From Pedomonas sp051304405 (GTDB taxonomy: Bacteria; Pseudomonadota; Alphaproteobacteria; Sphingomonadales; Sphingomonadaceae): DNA of 64,000 bases. The translations under genes and the position numbers were made by a program. Positions 24,937 through 33,581 of the stretch are shown here, piece by piece. Under the pieces are notes generated by a model. The model was not told the DNA's origin, did no database searches, and was given only the letters and a program-made list of their open reading frames with translations. The DNA lies in NCBI RefSeq assembly GCF_051304405.1, contig NZ_JBPPGG010000007.1:1-64000 (forward strand), read 5' to 3'. Numbering within the stretch: position 1 is the first letter of the stretch; every line of letters starts with the position of its first letter.

Positions 24937-26256
24937 ATGACTGCTCAGTTTGGTTCCCGTCTGGATGGCGCTGACCTGCGGACGACACTGCGCGGTGATC
25001 CGATCACGCGGGAGCGCTACTGGTCCCGTGAATTCATGCAGCGCGAGTGGGACCGGCTCTGGACCCGCATCTGGCACATTGGCGGCATGATGCGCGATCT
25101 GGAGGAGACCGGCGACTATGTGATGCATACGCTCGGGCGCGAATCGATCATCATGGTCCGTCAGGAAGACGGCTCGGTGAAGGCGTTCTACAACGCCTGC
25201 CTTCACCGGGGAAATCGCCTGGTGCAGGCGGAAGTGGGCGGCGCGCCCACGCTCACCTGCTCCTACCACGGCTGGCGCTGGGCGCCGGACGGCACGCTCC
25301 TGTCCGCCCAGGACCCGGAGGACTTCGCCGGCGGCAATCCCTGCGGCAAGCTGAAGCTGGTGGAGATCCCGTGCGCCGTCTGGGGCGGCTTCGTGTGGTT
25401 CAACATGGACCCGAACTGCGTGTCGCTTCAGGACTATCTGGGCCCGGTGGCGGATCTGCTGGCGCCCTACGGCATGGAGGACATGGTCCGGGTGATGTAC
25501 CTGACCGCCGAGGTGGACTGTAACTGGAAGATCATCCGGGACAACTTCAACGAGTCGTACCACCTGCCGACGCTCCATCCCGAGCTGGCGACTTTCATCA
25601 ACGACGACTACACCGACACCGTCTTCGAGCTGCTGCCCAACGGGCACGCCCGCATGTTGATGAAGGGCATGGAGCCGTCGGCCCGCTCGCCGGATGCGGA
25701 CAAGATCCTGCCCCCGCTCGACGACATGATGCGCCAGTGGGATCTGGATCCGAAGGACTTCGAGGGCCGCACCAAGGAGATCCGCCGGGCGGTGCAGCTC
25801 CAGAAGCGCAAGCTGGGCCCCGCGCGCGGCTATCGCCATTACGAAAAGCTGAGCGACGACCAGCTGACCGACTACCACCACTACACGCTGTTCCCGAACC
25901 TCACCTTCACCATGAGTGCGGACGGCTATCAGGTGCTGCGGACGGAGCCGCACCCCACCGATCCCGAGAAGTGCATTTTCGACCACTGGTTCCTGATGCA
26001 CCCGGTGGAAGGTGTGACCGAGGTGGACGTGCCGATCGGCCGCGTGCCGTTCGTGCAGGCGGAGCGGGTGCGCTTCAAGCATGGCGACGCGACGCTGGGC
26101 TTTGTGGCGGACCAGGATCTGAGCGTGGCGGAGACCCAGCAGCAGGGCCTGCATTCGCGTGGGTATACGGGGGGTGTCCTGACCGGGCAGGAAGGCCGCA
26201 TCCAACGCTTCCACGAGCTGCTGGACGACTGGCTGGAAGGTCGCGTGACGCTCTGA
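24937..26256 (+). CDS. Rieske non-heme iron oxygenase, alpha subunit (oxygenase 3)
   Basis: A 439-residue oxygenase component and paralogue of oxygenase 2 (14674). The Rieske ligands are Cys88, His90, Cys108 and His111 (CLHRG and CSYHGW). The iron-site motif is NFNESYHLPTLHPE. GGAGGGGAGAGCCTC precedes the ATG. It starts the second oxygenase locus, 70 nt upstream of oxygenase 4, under a promoter region divergent from TetR. It probably hydroxylates a related intermediate; the substrate is unknown. Confidence 0.95.
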   Translation: MTAQFGSRLDGADLRTTLRGDPITRERYWSREFMQREWDRLWTRIWHIGGMMRDLEETGDYVMHTLGRESIIMVRQEDGSVKAFYNACLHRGNRLVQAEVGGAPTLTCSYHGWRWAPDGTLLSAQDPEDFAGGNPCGKLKLVEIPCAVWGGFVWFNMDPNCVSLQDYLGPVADLLAPYGMEDMVRVMYLTAEVDCNWKIIRDNFNESYHLPTLHPELATFINDDYTDTVFELLPNGHARMLMKGMEPSARSPDADKILPPLDDMMRQWDLDPKDFEGRTKEIRRAVQLQKRKLGPARGYRHYEKLSDDQLTDYHHYTLFPNLTFTMSADGYQVLRTEPHPTDPEKCIFDHWFLMHPVEGVTEVDVPIGRVPFVQAERVRFKHGDATLGFVADQDLSVAETQQQGLHSRGYTGGVLTGQEGRIQRFHELLDDWLEGRVTL

Positions 26257-26326
26257 ATGGGGTTACGGGCGGCGCACTCAGAAAAGGCAGAAAATCGCGC
26301 CGCCCCCTGAAGGGGAGAGAGAAAAC

Positions 26327-27724
26327 ATGGCTGATCGGGATGCACTGAAACCGGGCATGGCGCGGTGTCCGGGGCTGTCATGGCAGGATCTTCTGGCGAA
26401 CGACTCCCGTCCGGTGCCGGATTTTCTGAAGGAGGAATCCTACGAATACCGCGGGTCCGAGCCGCTGGCGGCGGAGCGCTACACCAGCCGCGAATTCATG
26501 GAGCTGGAAAACCGCAAGATGTGGCCGCGCGTGTGGCAGTTCGCGGCACGCGAGGAAGACCTGCCCGAGCCCGGCGACTATGTGGTCTACGAGAACGCGG
26601 GCCGCTCCTATCTCGTGGTCCGTCAGGAAGACGGCTCGGTGCGGGCATTCCATAACGTCTGCCTCCATCGCGGCCGCAAGCTGCGCACGGAGAGCGGCTG
26701 GGCGGCGGATTTCCAGTGCCCGTTCCACGGCTTCACCTGGAATACGGACGGCAGCCTCAAGCACATTCCCTGCCGCTGGGACTTCCCGCACCTGACCGAG
26801 GAAAAGATGAAGCTGCCCGAGCCCGAGGTGGGCCGCTGGGGCGGCTATATTTTCCTGCGCGAGGAGCCGGGCGGCCCGAGCCTCGAGGACTATCTCGCGC
26901 CGCTGCCGGAGCACTTCAAGCGCTGGAAGCATGAGGAATGCACCACCGCCATCTGGGTCGGCAAGATGGTGCCGGCCAACTGGAAGGTGACGATGGAGGC
27001 CTTCATGGAGGCCTGGCATTCGCTGGTCACCCATCCGCAGCTGCTGCCGTTCACCGGCGACGCCAACGCCGCCTACAACATCTACGGCGACAATGTGAAC
27101 GTGAACCTGGTGCCGTTCGGCACCATGTCTCCGCACATCGACCCGACCGGCAAGACCCAGCAGTGGATCGTTGACGAATTCGTCAAATACAACGGCCGCT
27201 CGGCGGACAACTACGATCCCGAGCAGGACAGCTTCAACGTCCAGGTGCCGGAGGGCAAGACCGCGCGCCAGGCGCTGGGCGAGAGCCTGCGCGCCTTCTC
27301 CACCAAGGCGTTCGGCCGCGATCACAGCCATGCGTCCGACGCGGAGATGATCGACGCGCTGGTCTACAATGTGTTCCCGAACTTCGCGCCGTGGGGCGGG
27401 TTCATGCCGAACATCGTTTACCGCTGGCGGCCGGGCAACGACCCTGACCACTGCCTGATGGAGGTGCGCATTCTCACCCGCGTGCCGCCGGGCCAGCCGA
27501 TCCCGCGCGGCGTGCCGATGCGCTTCCTGAAGGAGGACGAGCCGTGGGCGACCGCGACCGAACTCGGCGTGCTTGGCCACGTGTTCGATCAGGACATGGA
27601 GAACCTGCCTTACGTCCAGGAGGGCCTGAAGGCCTCCAAGAACGGCGAGGTTCACCTCGGCAACTATCAGGAAATCCGCATCCGCCACTTCCAGCAGACG
27701 CTGGACAAGTATCTGGCGGGCTGA
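26327..27724 (+). CDS. Rieske non-heme iron oxygenase, alpha subunit (oxygenase 4)
   Basis: A 465-residue oxygenase component and paralogue of oxygenase 1 (11960). The Rieske ligands are Cys112, His114, Cys131 and His134 (CLHRG and CPFHGF). The iron-site region is FMEAWHSLVTHPQ, with Trp in place of the usual Tyr before the first His. The N-terminal extension before the Rieske domain matches oxygenase 1. GGGGAGAGAGAAAAC precedes the ATG. It is co-transcribed with oxygenase 3 and ends at a strong terminator. Confidence 0.95.
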   Translation: MADRDALKPGMARCPGLSWQDLLANDSRPVPDFLKEESYEYRGSEPLAAERYTSREFMELENRKMWPRVWQFAAREEDLPEPGDYVVYENAGRSYLVVRQEDGSVRAFHNVCLHRGRKLRTESGWAADFQCPFHGFTWNTDGSLKHIPCRWDFPHLTEEKMKLPEPEVGRWGGYIFLREEPGGPSLEDYLAPLPEHFKRWKHEECTTAIWVGKMVPANWKVTMEAFMEAWHSLVTHPQLLPFTGDANAAYNIYGDNVNVNLVPFGTMSPHIDPTGKTQQWIVDEFVKYNGRSADNYDPEQDSFNVQVPEGKTARQALGESLRAFSTKAFGRDHSHASDAEMIDALVYNVFPNFAPWGGFMPNIVYRWRPGNDPDHCLMEVRILTRVPPGQPIPRGVPMRFLKEDEPWATATELGVLGHVFDQDMENLPYVQEGLKASKNGEVHLGNYQEIRIRHFQQTLDKYLAG

Positions 27725-27806
27725 GGCCGCAAAGCCCCGCGCTGCCGTCGGGCGGCGCGGGCGCCGCCGGCGCGGCGAGACCGCCGGCGCGAAAACAACG
27801 GCATAT

Positions 27807-27849
27807 AAAAAAAATGCCGCCGGATCAGGGACCCGGCGGCATTTTTTTT
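27807..27849. terminator. Strong bidirectional rho-independent terminator
   Basis: ATGCCGCCGG (27814-27823) pairs perfectly with 27833-27842. Flanking runs of 7 A and 7-8 T extend the stem to 17 bp. It separates the oxygenase 3-4 operon from the converging ferredoxin gene. Confidence 0.95.
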
Positions 27850-27880
27850 GCTCGAATTTCGAGAGGCGGTCGGGGGTGCC

Positions 27881-28243
27881 TCAGCCTGCAATGCGCGGCA
27901 GCGGCGCGTGGTCCGGCCCCGGCGCTTCATCGGGGACGGCCACCTCGATCATGCCGTCCACCACCCGCACCGGGAACAGTTTCAGCGGCCGGTAATTCGC
28001 CCCGCCCAGGCACTTGCCGGAGGTCAGGTCGAAGCGCGCGCCATGCAGCGGGCAGGTAATCGTGCCCCGGCGCACGCGGCCTTCGTCCAGCGTGGCGGCG
28101 GCATGGGTGCAGCGGTTCACCACTGCGTGAAGCTGCTCCTCGTTGCGCGCCACCAGCACCGGCCAGCCGTTGATGATGAAGGCTTTCGCCTGGCCGTTGG
28201 CGAGTTCGGCTTCGGGAAGAACCTGATGATAGGACTCACTCAT
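27881..28243 (-). CDS. Rieske [2Fe-2S] ferredoxin
   Basis: A 120-residue small Rieske ferredoxin of the biphenyl/naphthalene dioxygenase type. Cluster ligands are Cys45, His47, Cys64 and His67 (CTHAAA and CPLHGARF). It would carry electrons to one or more of the five Rieske oxygenases and is the only such carrier in the window; no ferredoxin reductase is present. ATG 28243 is preferred over GTG 28249 on ribosome-site spacing (GAG 9 nt upstream), although the site is weak. It lies about 110 nt behind an acyl-CoA dehydrogenase in the same direction. Confidence 0.93.
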   Translation of the reverse strand: MSESYHQVLPEAELANGQAKAFIINGWPVLVARNEEQLHAVVNRCTHAAATLDEGRVRRGTITCPLHGARFDLTSGKCLGGANYRPLKLFPVRVVDGMIEVAVPDEAPGPDHAPLPRIAG

Positions 28244-28350
28244 GGGCACTTACTCGTTCATGTTTTTCACGCCCTGCCGCGGCAGGACAGACAGGATGGT
28301 GGACGGGACGGAATGGTCAAGGGTTTTTCTGCCAATAATCCCGCCATCCG

Positions 28351-29454
28351 TCATGCTGCCCGCTGGATGAATTCCTCCAGGGTCGATTCCGCATCGCCCA
28401 GCAGGTTGGCGAGCACCAGCAGCTGCTTGTGGCCATGACCGATCGCCAGCTCGTCGGAGACGCCCATACCGCCATGGAACTGGATGCATTCATGGCCAAC
28501 CCGGAGGGCCGCCTCGGAGACATAGGCCTTGGCGCCGGCAATGGTCTTTTCGCGCGAGGCCTCGTCCGCCAGGGCCGCGCCGTAGACCAGCGAGCGCGAC
28601 TGTTCGGTCAGGGCGTAGAGCTGCGCCATGCGGTGTTGCAGCGCCTGGAAGCTGCCGATCGGCGCGCCGAACTGCTTTCGGGTGCGCAGGTATTCGAGCG
28701 TGGCATCGAACATGGAGCCCATGATGCCCAGCATCTGCGCGCAGGCGCCCAGCCGCGTGGTGGCAACCGCGCCGGTCAGCGCCTCGAGGCCGTCGGCCAG
28801 CCGGGCCGAGGCCGGCACGGTGACGCCATTGAGTTCGATCTCGGCGGCCAGGCTGCCGTCGGCGAGGCGGAAGCTGCGGCGCTCCAGCCCCGGCGCATCG
28901 GCGGGCACCAGATAGAATTCGATCTGCGCGCTGTCCGTGCCGCGGGCCGAGACGATGAACAGGTCAGCGGCCTTGCCGGAAAGGGTGAAGATTTTCCGAC
29001 CGGTCAGTCGGACGGAATTTCCCTCCGGCGCGGCGCGGGTTTCCACGTGGGCGAGGTTGTAGCGCGCGCCCGTCTCCGCATGGGCCAGGGTGACGTGCCG
29101 CTCGCCGGACATGATGCCGGGCAGGATCTCCGCCTTCTGTTCGTCGGTGCCGGCACGGATCAGCAGGTCGCCGGGCAGAACCACGTGGCCAAGCACCGGC
29201 TCGACCACAAGGCCGCGGCCGAGGGCTTCCATCACCACGAGCAGTTCGACGGGGCCGCCGTCCAGGCCGCCAAGGTCCGACGGGAACGGCAGCGCCAGCA
29301 ACCCCAGCTCCGCCAGCATCGACCAGTTCTCGGGGGAGAAGCCGAGCGGCATCGCCTGATAGGCACGGCGTTGGTCCAGATCGTAGCGATCCGCAACGAA
29401 TCGCTCGACCATGTTCTTCAGCAATACTTGTTCTTCTGTCAGGTCAAAATTCAC
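28351..29454 (-). CDS. Acyl-CoA dehydrogenase (1)
   Basis: An FAD enzyme of 367 residues introducing an alpha,beta double bond in acyl-CoA. It opens NFDLTEEQVLLKNMVERF. The C-terminal domain has TRKQFGAPIGSFQALQHR and HGGMGVSDELAIGHGHK. The usual C-terminal catalytic-base region is poorly conserved, as in the alpha-type partners of two-subunit steroid acyl-CoA dehydrogenases, so it may need a partner. GTG 29454 is chosen because GAGG lies 8 nt upstream; ATG 29487 would add an atypical leader. It is divergent from the LuxR gene. Confidence 0.9.
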   Translation of the reverse strand: MNFDLTEEQVLLKNMVERFVADRYDLDQRRAYQAMPLGFSPENWSMLAELGLLALPFPSDLGGLDGGPVELLVVMEALGRGLVVEPVLGHVVLPGDLLIRAGTDEQKAEILPGIMSGERHVTLAHAETGARYNLAHVETRAAPEGNSVRLTGRKIFTLSGKAADLFIVSARGTDSAQIEFYLVPADAPGLERRSFRLADGSLAAEIELNGVTVPASARLADGLEALTGAVATTRLGACAQMLGIMGSMFDATLEYLRTRKQFGAPIGSFQALQHRMAQLYALTEQSRSLVYGAALADEASREKTIAGAKAYVSEAALRVGHECIQFHGGMGVSDELAIGHGHKQLLVLANLLGDAESTLEEFIQRAA

Positions 29455-29602
29455 CAGACGGGCCTCAGTACTTGTTTGGAGGCACATTATCCGACGATGG
29501 CGGTCCCGCGGACGCTCTCAAAAAAGCTAGTTCGCGCTGCATTGCAAAAAATCGAGGGAAAAACGCCACGTCCCGGCCGGTTCTTGCACCCGGAGGCTGG
29601 TC

Positions 29603-29632
29603 ACGTCGAACGCTTTTATATAAACTCGACGT
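29603..29632. promoter_or_regulatory. ACGTCGA inverted repeat around an AT-rich core
   Basis: ACGTCGA (29603-29609) and TCGACGT (29626-29632) form a perfect 7-bp inverted repeat with a 16-nt spacer containing TATATAA, in the divergent region between acyl-CoA dehydrogenase and LuxR. Probably an operator around a -10 region. Confidence 0.45.
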
Positions 29633-29653
29633 TGTAGAACTAACCGTTGGATC

Positions 29654-29694
29654 CCGTTTCACAGACAAGGGTTTGAGGGAGGCCCGTGAAACGG
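29654..29694. promoter_or_regulatory. CCGTTTCAC inverted repeat upstream of luxR-type gene
   Basis: CCGTTTCAC (29654-29662) and GTGAAACGG (29686-29694) are perfect 9-bp inverted arms 23 nt apart, ending 42 nt before the LuxR start codon. This is either an autoregulatory binding region or a leader hairpin. Confidence 0.5.
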
Positions 29695-29736
29695 TGTGTG
29701 TCGAAAACGACTATAAGAGAGAAGAGACGATCCGCC

Positions 29737-30504
29737 ATGTTCACTCCGCAAAATATCGAGGCCGTCACAATCCGCTCGCCGGCTGACATTCGTCGGGCCG
29801 CCGAGGAGTTCAAGCGTATCGTGTCGGAGATGTCCGACCTGCGTATCGCGCCGTGTCACAATATTGCGTCCAAGCAGCCCATGGTGGATGCCGATGGCAA
29901 TGTTCTGGCAGCGGACGTTTTCGGCTGGGCAGCCCCGCATGAGCGGTGGTGGCAGAATTCGCGCCTGGCGCTGCACTCGCCGCTGCCGTGCGCCTGCCGT
30001 TACGAGAGCGAGCCGTTCTGGTGCAACAAGCGCGGCTTCTATACCCGTCAGCCGAACCGCTATCTGGAGGCGCTCGACCTGTCGAGCTTCGAGGTGCATT
30101 CGCTGTCGGCGGCGGCGATCGTGGTGCCGATCCACCTGCCGTTCGGGCAGATTGCGGCCGTCAGCTTCTCGCCGTCGGATGACCGGGACGACCTGTCCCG
30201 GGAATATGAGGAAATGGCGGACGAGCTGGCGGTTTACGCGCGCACGTTCATTGCCGGTTACGTCAAGGCGATGGGCACGTCGCAGTGGCTGCCGTCCGGT
30301 GCCCGTCTCAGCAAGCGCGAGGTGGAATGTCTGCGCTGGGCGGCCATCGGCAAGACGGACGAGGAAATCAGCATGATCATGGCGCGCAGCCGCGCCACGG
30401 TCCGCTTCCACATCCACAACGCCTCGCTGAAGCTGGATGCGGTGAACCGCAGCCAGACCGTGTTCAAGGCGGCCCAGCTGGGCTTCCTCAGCGTCGCCTC
30501 CTGA
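29737..30504 (+). CDS. LuxR-family regulator (LuxR solo)
   Basis: A 255-residue regulator with an N-terminal autoinducer-binding-like domain (about 10-180) and a C-terminal LuxR HTH (about 188-250: LSKREVECLRWAAIGKTDEE, then ATVRFHIHNASLKL). No luxI synthase lies in the window. The Asp-Pro pair usual in acyl-homoserine-lactone binders appears replaced by His-Ser-Pro (LALHSPLP), so the ligand may be something else, perhaps the catabolic substrate. ATG 29737 follows AGAGAAGAGACGATCCGCC. Two inverted repeats lie upstream, and a terminator follows. Confidence 0.9.
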   Translation: MFTPQNIEAVTIRSPADIRRAAEEFKRIVSEMSDLRIAPCHNIASKQPMVDADGNVLAADVFGWAAPHERWWQNSRLALHSPLPCACRYESEPFWCNKRGFYTRQPNRYLEALDLSSFEVHSLSAAAIVVPIHLPFGQIAAVSFSPSDDRDDLSREYEEMADELAVYARTFIAGYVKAMGTSQWLPSGARLSKREVECLRWAAIGKTDEEISMIMARSRATVRFHIHNASLKLDAVNRSQTVFKAAQLGFLSVAS

Positions 30505-30564
30505 TGCGCCTCACCCCGGAGCCGCTCGGGGGGGCGGCACCGGCTTCATGATTGCGGAATAAAA

Positions 30565-30598
30565 GAAAGGCCCGCCGGTTGGCGGGCCTTTCCTTTTT
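30565..30598. terminator. Bidirectional rho-independent terminator
   Basis: GAAAGGCCCGCC (30565-30576) pairs perfectly with 30581-30592 around a GGTT loop, with AATAAAA before and CTTTTT after. It separates luxR from the converging TonB receptor gene. Confidence 0.93.
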
Positions 30599-30616
30599 GC
30601 CTTTGCGGGCGCCGGA

Positions 30617-33073
30617 TCAGTAGCGCCAGCTGAGCTGCACCTGCACCGTGCGGGGCAGCACGCCGAAGCCGAGCTGGTCGGCCAGGAAGCCGTCCGGAGT
30701 GCCGGTGTTGCCGCCGGTCGACGGACCGTCCACCACGCCCGTGGCGTAGAAGCGGTTGGTCAGGTTCTTGCCGAGCAGGGCCAGCTCCCAGCGGCGGTCG
30801 AGCGAGCCGACGCGCACGCTGGCATCCAGGTTCACGTAGCTCTTCTGGCGCGAGGCTGGGTTGCCGAAGCCGGAGGCGAGGTAGTTGTCGCTGTACCGGG
30901 CATCGACGCCGATGCCGAACAGGAGGTTGTTGCTCACTTCCCGTTCGTAGCTCGCGCCCAGCGTGGCGGTCCACTTCGGCGCCATGGCGAGCGTGCTGCC
31001 CGTCAGGTTCTGGCGGGTATAGGCATTGACGGCCGCGTTGAACTCCAGGTTGCACCCAGCGGCCGGGGTCTGACCGGCGTAGCAGGGCGCGATGAAGTCA
31101 AGGTAGCGCGCCCGGTTGTAGTTGAGCGAGCCGTGGATGTTCAGGCCTTCCACCGCCTGCGGCGCATACTCGAACTCGATCTCCACGCCCTTGGTCCGCG
31201 CGTCCGCCGTCATGGTCTGGAAGGCGAAGATGGGCGAGTTGAAGAAGTCGATCTGCATGTCCTTGTACTTGAAGCTGTACAAGGCGACGTTGAAGCGCAG
31301 CTGACGATCGAGCAGCGTCGTCTTGATACCGCCTTCGAAGCCCACCGCCTTTTCCGGCTCGAACGTCAGGTCGCCCAGCGGATCGTTGGAGAGCTTGGAG
31401 TTGATGCCGCTGTTGGAGAAGCCGCCGGACTTGTAGCCGGTTTTGAACGCGGCATAGAGCATCACGTCGTCAACCGGGCTCCAGCTGATGGTGGCTTCCG
31501 GCGACCAGTTGTTGAAGCTCTGCTTGGCGGTGGTCACGCCCAGGCCGTCCGGGTCGTCCGCCGGGCGGAAGATCCAGGTGAGCGCCGGGTTGTTGTAGGG
31601 CTGCGAGAAAATGCTGTCCTTGGTCTCGTGGGTGTAGCGCACACCCGCGGTGGCCTCGATCGAGTCCGCAAGCCGCCAGATCACCTGACCGAAGCCGGAG
31701 ACCGTCTCGCCGTCGGTCTTCGAGGTCTTGGTGGTGGCCAGGTAGCGGTTCGCCGGCGACGCCGTGGAATTCGCCACGTTGCCGAACATGATCCACTGAT
31801 TGAACTTGCGGTTCGTCTTCTGATAGTAGCCGCCGACCAGGACGTTCACCGGTCCGTCATAGGAGGTGAGGGCGCGGAACTCGGTGGAGAAGGCGTCGTA
31901 GGACGTGTTCTCCGTCGCCCAGTTCGAGATCGAGCTCGACTGGAAGTCGCAGGCGCAGGCCCAGCGGTTGTTGTTCCAGTTGTAGTTGGTCACCGAGGTC
32001 AGCGTGATCGACGGCAGTTCGTAGTTGACCGTGCCGGTGATGGCGAAGGACTTGTAACGGTTGTAGAGGCTGCCGTCCTTCTTGGCGTAGGGCATGTCGC
32101 GCGCCACTTCCGCCGGGAGGTTGTTCTGGTGGGTGACGAACTTGCGGTCGCACTTGTACTGCGGCAGCAGCATGCTGTAGCCGGTCGGGCAGTTGAAGGC
32201 GACGTAGTTCCACGAGTTGTTGTTGACTTCGTTGTAGGTGCCCGACGCCTTCAGGGTGGCGGTCAGCTGGTCGTTCGGCGTCCACTTGAGGGTGATGCGG
32301 CCGAGCAGCTCTTCCTCGCCCGGAGCCTCGCGGTCAGCCGGCAGGCCGACCAGCGGCGTGCCCGGCTGTTCGGTGATCACGTCGACCACCGGATAGGTCA
32401 CGGGCTCGGCGATGTTGCGGTAATAGCCGCCGTACATCTTGGAGGCGCGCAGCGAAACGCGCAGGCCCAAGGTGTCGTTCAGCGGCACCGAGGCAATGGC
32501 CTCGCCCTGGATCTGCTCCGACTTGAACTCGTAGCGGGCGCGGCCGATGATCTCCAGTTCGTCGCCCGGATCGGCGCTGGTGATGGAGACCACGCCGGCG
32601 GTGGCGTTCTTGCCGAAGAAGAGCGCCTGCGGGCCCTTCAGGATTTCGAGGCGCTCCAGATCGAAGAAGCCTTCGTTGATGGTGCGGCCCTGGCCGTAGT
32701 AGACGCCGTCAACGATCACCGCCACCGACTGCTCGATGCCGATGGAGGTGGACGACGAGCCGATGCCGCGCAGGGTCATCTGGGCGCCCGAACCGTTGGA
32801 AGCGCGACCCACGGTGAAGTTCGGCGTACGCGCCGCGATCTTCTCCAGGTTGGTCAGGTCCTGCCGCAGCACCTGCTCGCCGCTGAGGGCGGTCACGGCG
32901 ACGGGCACGTCCTGCACGCTTTCGGCGCGCTTACGGGCGGTGACGATGATTTCGTCGAGGCCGACCTGAACGCCCGGGCTGGCAGGCGTACTCGTTTGCG
33001 CCAACGCGAGCGCCGGCGCGGCAGCCCAAATGACGCACATCGCCGTCGATGCGCGAGTCAACGCGTACTTCAT
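30617..33073 (-). CDS. TonB-dependent outer-membrane receptor (1)
   Basis: An 818-residue receptor for active uptake across the outer membrane. A signal peptide of about 25 residues ends in ALALAQ, the TonB box is EIIVTARKR, and the plug domain (about 50-160) contains VDGVYYGQGR and GPQALFFGKNATAG. The barrel ends in QVQLSWRY with the terminal aromatic residue expected. GGGGAGGAAACAAGC precedes the start. It is a close paralogue of the receptor at 42620. Its place in a catabolic island suggests import of the hydrophobic substrate rather than iron. Confidence 0.96.
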   Translation of the reverse strand: MKYALTRASTAMCVIWAAAPALALAQTSTPASPGVQVGLDEIIVTARKRAESVQDVPVAVTALSGEQVLRQDLTNLEKIAARTPNFTVGRASNGSGAQMTLRGIGSSSTSIGIEQSVAVIVDGVYYGQGRTINEGFFDLERLEILKGPQALFFGKNATAGVVSITSADPGDELEIIGRARYEFKSEQIQGEAIASVPLNDTLGLRVSLRASKMYGGYYRNIAEPVTYPVVDVITEQPGTPLVGLPADREAPGEEELLGRITLKWTPNDQLTATLKASGTYNEVNNNSWNYVAFNCPTGYSMLLPQYKCDRKFVTHQNNLPAEVARDMPYAKKDGSLYNRYKSFAITGTVNYELPSITLTSVTNYNWNNNRWACACDFQSSSISNWATENTSYDAFSTEFRALTSYDGPVNVLVGGYYQKTNRKFNQWIMFGNVANSTASPANRYLATTKTSKTDGETVSGFGQVIWRLADSIEATAGVRYTHETKDSIFSQPYNNPALTWIFRPADDPDGLGVTTAKQSFNNWSPEATISWSPVDDVMLYAAFKTGYKSGGFSNSGINSKLSNDPLGDLTFEPEKAVGFEGGIKTTLLDRQLRFNVALYSFKYKDMQIDFFNSPIFAFQTMTADARTKGVEIEFEYAPQAVEGLNIHGSLNYNRARYLDFIAPCYAGQTPAAGCNLEFNAAVNAYTRQNLTGSTLAMAPKWTATLGASYEREVSNNLLFGIGVDARYSDNYLASGFGNPASRQKSYVNLDASVRVGSLDRRWELALLGKNLTNRFYATGVVDGPSTGGNTGTPDGFLADQLGFGVLPRTVQVQLSWRY

Positions 33074-33581
33074 GCTTGTTTCCTCCCCATGAGAGATCGC
33101 TGATTAAGCGGCAAAAATGCCCTTGTTTGTCAGGGCGTCCGCGGTTGGCCCGCTTGGCAAAAACTCTATGGGTAAAAAATGAAACGGTCGGACTAGCTGA
33201 ATGGATAGGTGGCCACGCCTTGCCGTTGAAGTGTGTTCCCAACAGCACAGCTTCCGGTTTCGTAACAAAATTCCGTCAGGAATATTGCCCTTCCGAACGG
33301 GAAAGAAACGATCGCCCCGGCACGCAGGAAAAAAAAAGATTTAAGGGTATCGGGAAATGGCACGGGAAACTGGCGCCGCCTCTTGCGGGCAGCGCGTGCC
33401 GGGCGGCGCCGCTGCGCCGGCGCGGCGGCGGAAGGGCAGCGGTCCTGTCCTTTGCCCCTGTCCCGCCGCGAGCGAACGCGCAGGCGCAATCAGGCAAAAA
33501 GAAAGAGCCGTCTGGCGCGTTGGTCCGGCTCTTTCAGGTGCTGGGAGGAACGGAGAGGGCCGCGGTGCCGCCTTATCCTGA
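33074..33581. other. 508-bp intergenic region between enoyl-CoA hydratase and TonB receptor 1
   Basis: No convincing gene. It holds the terminator of the hydratase (33501-33535), a very GC-rich stretch around 33370-33440 and the leader of TonB receptor 1. GCCCT (33119-33123) and AGGGC (33132-33136) form a short hairpin which, on the minus strand, is followed by ATTTTTG about 40 nt before the receptor start. It might attenuate transcription, but the 5-bp stem is weak. No clear promoter was identified. Confidence 0.6.
33501..33535 (-). terminator. Terminator of the ACD-NMO-thiolase-hydratase operon
   Basis: GAAAGAGCCG (33501-33510) pairs with CGGCTCTTTC (33526-33535). Read on the minus strand the hairpin is followed by TTTTTG. 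It lies about 50 nt after the hydratase stop codon. Confidence 0.8.
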
